Below, piece after piece: positions 6,811-13,815 of a stretch of 21,132 bases of DNA. Position numbers and translations under genes: made by a program. Numbering within the stretch: the stretch's first letter is position 1; every line of letters begins with the position of its first letter. The notes under the pieces are model-generated. The model was not told the origin of the DNA. It did not search any database and saw only the letters and a list, made by a program, of their open reading frames with translations. The stretch is from Syntrophomonadaceae bacterium (GTDB lineage Bacteria; Bacillota; Syntrophomonadia; Syntrophomonadales; Syntrophothermaceae), in NCBI GenBank assembly GCA_029907055.1, contig JARYMO010000004.1, forward strand, positions 1 through 21,132, written 5' to 3'.

Positions 6811-7335
6811 CTAGTCCCACCGCTCCCAGCGCACGACGTCTTCCAGCCGGCGGCGCGGGGGCATGGGCGGGGACTCGGCCGGGCGGCCCAACGGCACCAG
6901 CGCCACCACCCGGAAGCCCTGCGGCAGCGCCAGCACCGCTGCCACCGCCCGTTCCTGGAAGGCACCTACCCAGCAGGCACCGTACCCCAGGGCGTGGGCC
7001 GCCAGCAGCATGTTCTCGGTGGCGTTGGCGCAGTCCAGCAGGCAGTAGAGGCTGCGCCCGCGCTCCCCGTAGCGGGCAGCGGACAGCTCCGGGTCGGCGC
7101 ACACCGCTACCACCACCGGCGCCGCCCCGATGACCTCCTGCTCCAGCGCCGCCGCCTGCAGCTGCCGGCGCACCTGCGCGTCCCTCACCACGATGAAATA
7201 CCAGGGCTGGCGGTTGCCCGCCGACGGGGCCAGGCAGCCCGCCTGCAGGATGCGCACCAGGTCGGCCTCGTCCACCGCCTGGGGCCCGAACTTCCTCACG
7301 CTGCGCCTGCTGGCGATGGCCTGCAGACAGTCCAC
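6811..7335 (-). CDS. Nitroreductase-family flavoprotein (copy 3)
   Basis: 174 residues, a close paralogue of the plus-strand copy at 1429-1950. The two align without gaps over nearly their whole length, both beginning DC-(I/L)-QAI and both ending PPRR-LE-(E/D)-(M/V)-VRWE-(K/R)-W. FMN-family marks: RRSVRKF, LAPSAGNRQPWYFIVV, LLDCANATENMLLAAHALGYGACWVGAF, GFRVVALVPLGRPAE. Start is the GTG at 7335 with an AGGAGGG eight bases upstream. Substrate unknown. The pair of paralogues on opposite strands flanks the structured element pair, the HEAT gene and nitroreductase 2. Confidence 0.9.
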   Translation of the reverse strand: MDCLQAIASRRSVRKFGPQAVDEADLVRILQAGCLAPSAGNRQPWYFIVVRDAQVRRQLQAAALEQEVIGAAPVVVAVCADPELSAARYGERGRSLYCLLDCANATENMLLAAHALGYGACWVGAFQERAVAAVLALPQGFRVVALVPLGRPAESPPMPPRRRLEDVVRWERWD

Positions 7336-7432
7336 GGCAATCCCTCCTCCTCACCGTTCCCGTCCCCTCGCCGCCCGGCTCTCGCCGGCCGCGGCGTACC
7401 AGAACCACGCAGATGCCTCGGCGCCCCGCGCT

Positions 7433-7491
7433 GAAACGAAAAGAGCGTCCCCTTGTTTCGGACTGAAACGAAAAGAGCGTCCCCTTGTTTC
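7433..7491 (+). repeat. Two exact 27-base repeats in direct tandem
   Basis: Exact consensus copies at 7433-7459 and 7465-7491, separated by five bases (GGACT). The second copy provides, on the minus strand, the TGA stop of the gamma-glutamylcyclotransferase-like gene. There are only two units, so this is not a CRISPR array. Confidence 0.9.
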
Positions 7492-7882
7492 AGGGTGGGG
7501 GCCAGCGGCCGCCCGGCAGCAGGCGGCCCAGGGCAGGGAGCTCGTGCGGCCGGGCCCAGTAGTAGACCCAGGCCTCGCACTCCTCGCCCTCCGCCGTCAC
7601 CACCCGGGTGCGCACCCGCTCGTAGAGGTTGCCGGCGTGCCCCGGGCCGTGGAAGTCCTCCAGGCAGTCCAGCACCTGCAGCGCGCGCTCCGCCCTGCGC
7701 AGGGTGAGCAGCTCGCCGTGCACCGTCCCCTCCCCGGGCACCATGGCCGGGTAACCGCAGGGCAGGTCGTAGAGCAACCCGCGCGCCACCGCCGGCCGCG
7801 TCTCCACCAGGTACGGCTTCACCAGGTGCCGGGAGGCCATCCCGGCCTTGAGGGTGCCGTACACGAACACCCGCGTGACCAT
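7490..7882 (-). CDS. Gamma-glutamylcyclotransferase-fold (AIG2-like) protein
   Basis: About 130 residues from the ATG at 7882. N-terminal VFVYGTLKAGMASRHL carries the YGTLK loop that binds the substrate in the GGCT/AIG2 fold. The segment YPAMVPGEGTVHGELLTL and the acidic LDCLEDF place the expected catalytic Glu of the family. YERVRTRVVTAEGEECEAWVYYWARP completes the beta-barrel. Substrate unknown: the family contains gamma-glutamylcyclotransferases and gamma-glutamylamine cyclotransferases. A TTG at 7906 has a better-placed GGGAGG and would add eight residues, so the start is uncertain. The stop codon is formed by the end of a 27-base repeat. The HD gene lies upstream on the same strand with a 127-base gap. 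Confidence 0.85.
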   Translation of the reverse strand: MVTRVFVYGTLKAGMASRHLVKPYLVETRPAVARGLLYDLPCGYPAMVPGEGTVHGELLTLRRAERALQVLDCLEDFHGPGHAGNLYERVRTRVVTAEGEECEAWVYYWARPHELPALGRLLPGGRWPPP

Positions 7883-8033
7883 GCTGGCCGCCTCTTGCTC
7901 CGCCAAGGGGTCGTCCTCCCGTCCACCCTGTCTCCTGAAAAATGTCGGTGCAACGAAATGACCGGCGCCAAGGGGCGCGGCACCGCCACCGCTCCCCGCC
8001 TCCGTGGGCGAGAGCGCGGCAGCCCCCTGTTCC

Positions 8034-9224
8034 TCAGGCGAAGTGGTCGAACATCGCCCCCAGGTCGAGGGGGCCCAGCCGCTTGCCCTTGAAGCCCTCG
8101 TAGATGGAACTTTTGGCCCGAACCAGGTGGGGCGGCGCGATGCCGTAGGAGATGGACAGCGTCGCCTCGATGAAGGCCGCCAGCTTGTCGCAGGCCTCCA
8201 GCAGCTCGCCGTCCACCGGAGAGTACTCGTCGCGGTTGTAGCAGCGGTGGAGTTCCTCCCATGCCACCTTCCTGGCCGCCCCCTCCTCCAGCACCTTGTT
8301 GGCGAACTCGTCGGCGGTCAGGTACAGGAGCTGGGCGTGCCAGGCGGGCGACAGCAGGGGCAGGATGACCTCCCGCATCTGCGCCCCCTCGTACTCCTTG
8401 ATGATCCCGTCCAGCCCGGCCACCGAGCGCTTCACCGGCGACACGATGTCCCGGGTCATCACCTCCGGCAGGTCGTGCAGCAGCCCGGCCAGGAAGTTGT
8501 TGACCGCCCGCCGCGGACAGGCCCCCAGCCCCAGCGAGCACAGGTAGGCCATCACCGCCACCACCAGCATGTGCCCCAGTACGGTGGTCTCGGGCACCCG
8601 CGGCGTCTGCGCCCACCGCTTCTGGAAGCGCAGCTGGCCCACCAGGTCGATGAAGGCGTGGGTCTTTTTCTTCAGCAGCAGCTTCTGCACCCCGGCCAGG
8701 TCGTAGTGTTCCTCCAGCTCGTTGGAGATGCTGACCCTGGTTTCCTCCAGCCCGTACAGGGTAGAGTTCAGGTGGTAGATGATGTCGAACTCCCACTGGG
8801 TGGCCAGGAAGTGGGCGGCCTTGAGGATGCGCTTCTCCAGCGGCCAGGCGCCGTCGTCGGCCAGGTAGCGCGCGAAGTCGGCGCAGAACTCCCCCGGCAG
8901 CCCGCGCAGGGTGGCTTCCAGCTCCCTCAGCACCCAGGCGTTCAGCTCGGCCCGCTTTTCCTCCATCAGGCGGTAGTAGACCGGCGGCTTGAGGTCGGTC
9001 AGCTTCACCCGGTGCAGGAACTCGTAGATGCCGCCGGCGACAAGGCGGTTCCAGTCCACCGCGACCTGCCGGTCCTCCTCGCTCCTGGCCAGCACCCAGG
9101 CGAACACCATCTTGTGGGCCTGCTTGTCCAGCTCCGAGAACCCCACGTGGGGCCGGATGTGGTCGTTCCAGCGCTGGATGCTGGCCGCCTCGTGCAGCAG
9201 CTCCAGCAGCTCCCTGCTCAACAC
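8034..9224 (-). CDS. HD-domain phosphohydrolase (YfbR-like)
   Basis: 396 residues. The C-terminal half carries an HD metal-dependent phosphohydrolase domain: RW at 203-204, H218 in VLGHMLVVAVMA, the H250-D251 pair in FLAGLLHDLPEVMTRD and D259, followed by SPVK, the arrangement seen in YfbR/HD_2-type 5'-nucleotidases. The first 200 residues are helical and include a conserved-looking block RWNDHIRPHVGFSELDKQAHKMV. Likely cytoplasmic. Phosphohydrolase activity is inferred from the HD residues; the substrate cannot be told. ATG at 9224. Its neighbours on the same strand do not indicate a pathway. Confidence 0.85.
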   Translation of the reverse strand: MLSRELLELLHEAASIQRWNDHIRPHVGFSELDKQAHKMVFAWVLARSEEDRQVAVDWNRLVAGGIYEFLHRVKLTDLKPPVYYRLMEEKRAELNAWVLRELEATLRGLPGEFCADFARYLADDGAWPLEKRILKAAHFLATQWEFDIIYHLNSTLYGLEETRVSISNELEEHYDLAGVQKLLLKKKTHAFIDLVGQLRFQKRWAQTPRVPETTVLGHMLVVAVMAYLCSLGLGACPRRAVNNFLAGLLHDLPEVMTRDIVSPVKRSVAGLDGIIKEYEGAQMREVILPLLSPAWHAQLLYLTADEFANKVLEEGAARKVAWEELHRCYNRDEYSPVDGELLEACDKLAAFIEATLSISYGIAPPHLVRAKSSIYEGFKGKRLGPLDLGAMFDHFA

Positions 9225-9379
9225 TGCGCTCCACCTCCCCGGGACGCCGACGCGCGGCCCGGCATGCCCGTTCCGCCGGGCCTCCCCACGCTCCGCCCTT
9301 CTGCTTCAATTTTCTCATACCCGGCCCGGGGCGCGGCATCCCTCCAGGCGAAAAGGTGCACGTGCGCAAGCGAACAGGC

Positions 9380-9427
9380 AAGGGGGCGGTTCCCCTGCCT
9401 GTTGCCGGGGCAGGGAACCGCCCCCTT
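9380..9427. terminator. Strong hairpin between HD gene and decayed thioesterase
   Basis: AAGGGGGCGGTTCCC (9380-9394) pairs perfectly with GGGAACCGCCCCCTT (9413-9427), and the stem can extend with CTGCC/GGCAG across one bulge. Only a short U-run follows on either strand. It lies downstream of the decayed thioesterase gene on the minus strand and upstream of the HD gene, so it most likely ends the former's transcript. The rest of 9225-9582 shows nothing else I can support. Confidence 0.5.
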
Positions 9428-9582
9428 TGTCCTCCCGTCTGATGCCTGCAGCGTACTTTGAGCCCGACGGTAGGCTGCGTGGCCCAAACGGAATGATTCA
9501 GGTCAGCCTGACTGGCGCTGACTCTCGCCTGCGGTGACGGCCACCCGGCAGGCGTGGTGCCGGGAGCGCGGGGCGGAGAAGC

Positions 9583-10005
9583 TCACCTCGGCACGGCCAT
9601 CATGGTCGCCTGCACCAGCGCCACCGGCTTGGCACCCCTTCCCTCTCCGGGTGCCACTCCCCCGCGCACACCGACAAGCTGCGGCCTGCCCGGACCACCC
9701 TCCCGGTGGCCACGAATTCCCTGCCCACTGCCGGGGAGAGGAGGTTGACCTTGTACTCCACCGTCAGGACCTTCGACCCGACTAGCATCAGTGTGCTGGC
9801 GGCATAGCCGCAGGCGGTGGCCACCAGCGCGGCCAGCTCGCCCGCGGGCACGATGCCATGCTCCTGTGTGAGGGCGGGTTCGAACAGGGACCCAATCCCC
9901 CCCCCGGGCGCACGGCTGGCAGCCTCCACCCGGCGGTCTGCATGGGCCCCTGCTCCGCGAAACTGGCGCGGTATCGTGCAGAAAATAGTCAGATAAATGT
10001 GGCAT
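9583..10005 (-). pseudogene. Decayed PaaI-type hotdog thioesterase
   Basis: One frame gives HGIVPAGELAALVATACGYAA, then VLTVEYKVNLLSPAVGREFVATGRVVRAGRSLSVCAGE, the core of a PaaI/hotdog acyl-CoA thioesterase. Near 9661 the homology jumps frame and ends in AKPVALVQATMMAVPR, the usual family C-terminus; restoring a single G in GAGTGG would join both parts. In addition the HGG motif is HGIVPAGE and the expected Asp of L-x-D-T-A is Ala (LVATACG). The N-terminal third is not recognisable. A single-base assembly error could explain the frameshift but not the lost residues. It is divergent from the equally decayed LysR gene. Confidence 0.75.
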
Positions 10006-10041
10006 GCAATATTTGAATCTCTAGTCTTGTCGGGGCTGCGC

Positions 10042-10842
10042 ATGGAACGGCACCAGCCGGAGGGGTTCTACCACGCAGCCGAGACGGGACGTTTCACCAG
10101 GGCAGGCGCGCTCACCCACGTCACGCAGTTCGCGGTTTCCCATCAGCTCGCAAGCCTAGAGGAGTTGGTGGAAGCGAGGCTTTTCGAGAGGGTGGGCCTG
10201 GGCCGCAGGAGACTGATTCTCACTGAGGCTGGGCAGTTGCTGTACGAGTTCGCGGCCTCGGCCCGCGCTCGCCACGAGCGCCTTCCTCGGTCAGTTCGGC
10301 CACATGGAGGACTCCCGCTGCTGGGGCAAGGTGTGAATCGCCGGCGCGTTCACCTCGCTAAACCAACTGCTGCCCGGCCCCCTCCGGGTCCACAAGGAAC
10401 GCTTCCCATAAGTGGAGTGCACCATCCTCGACCGCGCGAAGCGAGAAGCCTTGGACCTGGTGGCGGAGGAGGAGGTAGATTTCAGCATCGCGCCGGAGTC
10501 ATTGGTTTCCCCGACTACGTACGCCGCCAGGTAGCCCCATGTGGAGACCGTTCTCATCGCGAGCGCGTACCACCCGCTGAACGACGTATCAGACCTTGCG
10601 CTGGAAGATATCGCCCGCTACCCGTTCATCCTGCCCGTGCGGCTGCCCGCCGGAAGGAACCCTGGAAGCCGCTGGAAATTGGCCGACTATTCATGGACCA
10701 CGGGCTCTCCTGCAGGACGGTGACGGGGTCCTTCAACGTGGAGCTGGGCCAGGGAATCTCCTTTGCCACAGTAGTCCGCAGCATCCAGGCCCTCAACCGC
10801 CCTGGCTCGCGCATCCTGCCCCTGGGCCTCCACGGCAGATAA
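10042..10842 (+). pseudogene. Decayed LysR-type transcriptional regulator
   Basis: The intact N-terminal part (from ATG 10042) is a LysR winged-helix domain: FYHAAETGRFTRAGALTHVTQFAVSHQLASLEE, then ARLFERVGLGRRRLILTEAGQLLYEFA. After about 10265 the homology shifts frame and continues as AFLGQFGHMEDSRCWGKV, interrupted by in-frame stops at 10334 (TGA), 10409 (TAA) and 10532 (TAG). Substrate-domain pieces remain recognisable: EVDFSIAPES, VETVLIASAYHPL, ARYPFILP. A second shift near 10660 leads to GLSCRTVTGSFNVELGQGISFATV. With at least two frameshifts and three nonsense codons the gene is dead. It converges on dndE, 70 bases away, and marks the left edge of the defence island. Confidence 0.88.
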
Positions 10843-10912
10843 CAATATGTCCTACATATGGTATCGTGCACCTATTGGGGAGAAACGCAGGCACTCGGCC
10901 CGATGGAGAACG

Positions 10913-11290
10913 CTACCTGCTTCCCACTTGAACTAGATTCCGCAACATCTTGTCGAAATTACCAGCATACCTGTACTCATCAAGTAGGACGGGACACCCG
11001 CGATCCAAATGGAGCTTAATGTAATACGGGAAGTATTCCTCATCACTCAGTCTGCGCCCACAGTGTTGGGTAATTAGGACCTTGTAGATAATATCATAGC
11101 TGCCCGTGAGGGTTGAGCGACTGAGCTCTAATCCGTTGTTGTCTGGAGACATTCCCTCTACGGGGGTCGGATCTTGAAGCGACCGGGCAATCGCTAAACG
11201 GGCAATGATGTTCGGGGTCAAGCCAGTACACGACTGCAAGTACTTGAGGTCACGCATTGTTCTTGCGGAAGTGCGCAGGCGAAAGTACAT
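10913..11290 (-). CDS. dndE: DNA sulfur modification protein DndE
   Basis: 125 residues. The block LKYLQSCTGLTPNIIARLAIARSLQDP, then NGLELSRSTLTGSYDIIYKVLI and a C-terminal YYIKLHLDRGCPVLLDEY, match the DndE pattern (TGLTPN...R.A...SL, D-x-G-x-E-x-R-x-TL, H-x-x-RG). Family knowledge: DndE is a small helical DNA-binding protein that assembles with DndC and DndD in the phosphorothioation complex, and E. coli DndE forms a tetramer binding nicked DNA. The ATG has GGAGGAG seven bases upstream; the gap to dndA is 27 bases, so it is the last gene of the operon. Normal length. Composition is much less GC-rich than the left part of the window. Confidence 0.92.
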   Translation of the reverse strand: MYFRLRTSARTMRDLKYLQSCTGLTPNIIARLAIARSLQDPTPVEGMSPDNNGLELSRSTLTGSYDIIYKVLITQHCGRRLSDEEYFPYYIKLHLDRGCPVLLDEYRYAGNFDKMLRNLVQVGSR

Positions 11291-11317
11291 GTTTTGGCTC
11301 CTCCAAGCGGTGGTCCC

Positions 11318-12451
11318 TCACATCAGGGCCTTAACGAGGTGTTCGGCGAAGCAGGCCAGCTCCTCGCGTCGGATTGATGCGTCGAGGCTGACGCGCACGG
11401 TGCGGCGAATCTCGTCCTTGGTGAATCCCATTGCCTTAAGTACGTGGGAAGGCTCGCCAATCGAACAGGCGGATCCAGATGAAACCGCGATATCCTCGGC
11501 TGCAAGCCACTGGACGAGTAGGTCAGCATTAAGCTCCGGCACTGTAATGCTGAGAATACCTGGAATGCGATCACTGGGGTGGCCGTTAAACCGGATCTGA
11601 CGGACTTCAGCAACCAGGTACGTTGACAGCCAGTCGCCACCTTCGGTCAGCCTGCGCGAGTTTTCCTGCAGGTCCCGACCAGCTAACTCAGCAGCCTTTC
11701 CTAATCCTACTATATTGTGGACCGCGAGCGTACCTCCGCGGTAGCCTTGCTCTTGACTCCCACCATGAATCAAGGGAGTGAGATTCGGCCGAGGTCCTAA
11801 GTGGCTTTCCCTCAAGTAGCAGCATCCGACGCCCTTCGGCCCATGAAACTTATGCGCCGAAAGGGTAACGAAGGTGGCTCGCAAAGCCTGCAGGTCCACA
11901 GGCAACTTACCAATCACCTGCGTTGCATCAGTGTGGAAGAATATGCCGCGGGACTCGCATATTCTTGCCATCGTGAAAACGTCATTGGTGGTACCAACTT
12001 CATTGTTACCCCACATGATTGACGCGAGGATTGTGTCTGGGCGAAGCGCGCCTTCAAGGTCAAGAGGATTGACCTGGCCATACCTGTCAACAGGCAAGTA
12101 CGTCACTTCAAACCCCCGCTGGGACAAATATTCGACTGTATTCAATACCGATTTGTGCTCCACGCTGGACGTAACGATGTGTTTGCCCTTACTTGCATAC
12201 GAATCAGCAACGCCTTTGATGATGAAATTGTTTCCTTCACTGGCTCCACTAGTAAAGACAATCTCATTAGGACTAGCATTGAGAAGAGCTGCTATCTGGC
12301 TTCGCGCGTTTTCGACTGCGTCCCTGGCGTTGCGCGCAATCGCATAGTGTTTGCTCGACGCGTTGCCAAACTCTTCGCGGAGGTACGGTAGCATTGCCTC
12401 CAGAACTTCATCAGCTACACGGGTTGTAGCACTGTTATCGAAATATAGCAC
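11318..12451 (-). CDS. dndA: Cysteine desulfurase DndA (IscS/NifS-like)
   Basis: 377 residues, PLP-dependent class V aminotransferase fold. Visible residues: His99 in SSVEHKSVL, the Schiff-base Lys201 in TLSAHKFHGPKG, and the active-site Cys329 in SSGSACSIGEPSHVLKAMG, which carries the persulfide. It takes sulfur from L-cysteine and would pass it to DndC. The GTG at 12451 is chosen because AAAGGAGG lies five bases upstream and MLYFDNSATT matches the family start; the frame is open to a GTG at 12472 that overlaps the dndC stop. A dedicated desulfurase inside the operon fits DndA, though the sequence itself is a generic desulfurase, so the name rests on context. Confidence 0.93.
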   Translation of the reverse strand: MLYFDNSATTRVADEVLEAMLPYLREEFGNASSKHYAIARNARDAVENARSQIAALLNASPNEIVFTSGASEGNNFIIKGVADSYASKGKHIVTSSVEHKSVLNTVEYLSQRGFEVTYLPVDRYGQVNPLDLEGALRPDTILASIMWGNNEVGTTNDVFTMARICESRGIFFHTDATQVIGKLPVDLQALRATFVTLSAHKFHGPKGVGCCYLRESHLGPRPNLTPLIHGGSQEQGYRGGTLAVHNIVGLGKAAELAGRDLQENSRRLTEGGDWLSTYLVAEVRQIRFNGHPSDRIPGILSITVPELNADLLVQWLAAEDIAVSSGSACSIGEPSHVLKAMGFTKDEIRRTVRVSLDASIRREELACFAEHLVKALM

Positions 12452-12468
12452 GGGGGCCTCCTTTCGCG

Positions 12469-13815
12469 TCACATCACATCGACACTAATCCACTCTTGAC
12501 GCATAATTCTCTCGAGCGTCTTGAATATGCCGTGTCGATTCTTAGTCCCATAGTAATCGAGTTCAACTGCGTACAGCTTCCGCATAAGTTCCGGAGGAAA
12601 ACCTTCCTCCAAGCATATGGTATCTAGCATTGCGAGTTCACTACTGGAGAAGAATGGTCTTTCGTCGTAAGGCCACTCAATTTCCTTGCCATATGCTTCC
12701 TGAAGAATGCGAGGCAAGGTATCACTCCAGTCACCATGTTCAATCCATATCCTTCGAATCAACTTGAGTTCTTCGTCAGAAATGAGAGAAACCCTTACCA
12801 TTTTCTGGACCTGTAGAAGACGCCGTAGCATTTCTTGACGAGCCTGCAGGGTAAAAGGGCCTAGTCCGCGTCTGCGTGTGTCACCTTGACCCACATAGTA
12901 AACACTACCGTTCATTCTCTTGCTTTGCCTATATTCTTCGTTGTCTCGAATCTTGAGGAGCCAGTCCCGATAATCAGCCATTGGTTGGAACTCCGTCCTA
13001 CCGCTTTCAATTAGACCTCTCAAAGATTTGTCTTCGCTTACGACCGTGCAGACCCAACATCCAAACCGACTGTTTCCACATGATGGGGAATTCTTATCCA
13101 CGACTAGTGGACATTCGCCTGCGTTGGAATCCTTGTACAGCTGATACAAGTCCTCATTGCTGCCCCCCCATGGAGAAGGATATTGAAGAAGGTAGGCCCA
13201 GACGTCGTTGGTAGAGAAGTGCTCGATTGGCGAATAGACGTACGCGTTAGTCAGTACCGAATGGCGTCGCAAGATTTTACCGGATACCTTGTGTCTTTCA
13301 AGCACTTGCCTTCTGCTCGAGCTTTCCAAACTCCTAACGCCCAGCACCATGACTACCTCACCGTACTCTGAAATTCTTTCCCGAATGAACCTGTTTGTTG
13401 GCGCAATCTTCAGCCGATCTGTGCACCAGCGAAATTTCTGTCTAGGGGTGGGATAGCCCTTGCCAATCATCAGGACCCAAAACGAATCGTGAAGTTGAGG
13501 CGCGACCTTATGGGGTATAATGGGGAGACGCCTGCTCTCTGCTGCTCTCAACATTAGAGAGAGATTGTGATCAATAAACTGAACAATTACGGGGGTTTCT
13601 ACCAGGGTATCAGAAGATAATACATAAACCGGTTTGTGCAGGGCATTCTGGGGCAGCTCAGCCAAAGCCTCGAATACGAATTGCACGACCGCAGTTGAAT
13701 CCTTGCCCCCGCTGTACCCCACGACCCATGGTCGGCTATCTTCAAGATAGAGCTCCTGCATTTCTCGGATGACTTGTTGACGAAGAGTCTTTAGAGCACC
13801 AAGGGAGAATGCCAA
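12469..13815 (-). CDS. dndC: DNA sulfur modification protein DndC
   Basis: About 448 residues. PAPS-reductase/ATP-pyrophosphatase-like: PP-loop SGGKDST at 35-41, FRWCTDRLKI with C131, GVRSLESSSR, and the Fe-S cysteines C235, C246, C253 and C256 in CPLVVDKNSPSCGNSRFGCWVCTVV. DndC is known to bind a 4Fe-4S cluster and hydrolyse ATP to pyrophosphate, activating the DNA backbone or moving sulfur from DndA. The TTG at 13815 is proposed as start because AAGGAGG lies eight bases before it; an ATG at 13845 has no ribosome binding site. Either way it overlaps the end of dndD (by 25 or 55 bases), implying coupled translation. Dnd operons usually have dndC before dndD; here it follows. Confidence 0.95.
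   Translation of the reverse strand: MAFSLGALKTLRQQVIREMQELYLEDSRPWVVGYSGGKDSTAVVQFVFEALAELPQNALHKPVYVLSSDTLVETPVIVQFIDHNLSLMLRAAESRRLPIIPHKVAPQLHDSFWVLMIGKGYPTPRQKFRWCTDRLKIAPTNRFIRERISEYGEVVMVLGVRSLESSSRRQVLERHKVSGKILRRHSVLTNAYVYSPIEHFSTNDVWAYLLQYPSPWGGSNEDLYQLYKDSNAGECPLVVDKNSPSCGNSRFGCWVCTVVSEDKSLRGLIESGRTEFQPMADYRDWLLKIRDNEEYRQSKRMNGSVYYVGQGDTRRRGLGPFTLQARQEMLRRLLQVQKMVRVSLISDEELKLIRRIWIEHGDWSDTLPRILQEAYGKEIEWPYDERPFFSSSELAMLDTICLEEGFPPELMRKLYAVELDYYGTKNRHGIFKTLERIMRQEWISVDVM

Noticed and set aside
4541..7133. Very long plus-strand open frames
   Set aside because: They are antisense to the HEAT-repeat and nitroreductase genes; their Arg/Ser/Pro-rich and His/Gln-rich products show no family pattern.
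7433..7491. CRISPR array
   Set aside because: Two repeats with a five-base gap cannot be repeat-spacer units, and there are no cas genes.
8004..9461. 485-residue plus-strand open frame
   Set aside because: Antisense of the HD-domain gene, whose motifs are clear on the minus strand.
10845..10859. Short palindrome ATATGT-CCT-ACATAT between LysR remnant and dndE
   Set aside because: Six-base arms without a U-tract; too short to call a terminator or attachment site, and I found no matching copy at the other end of the island within the window.
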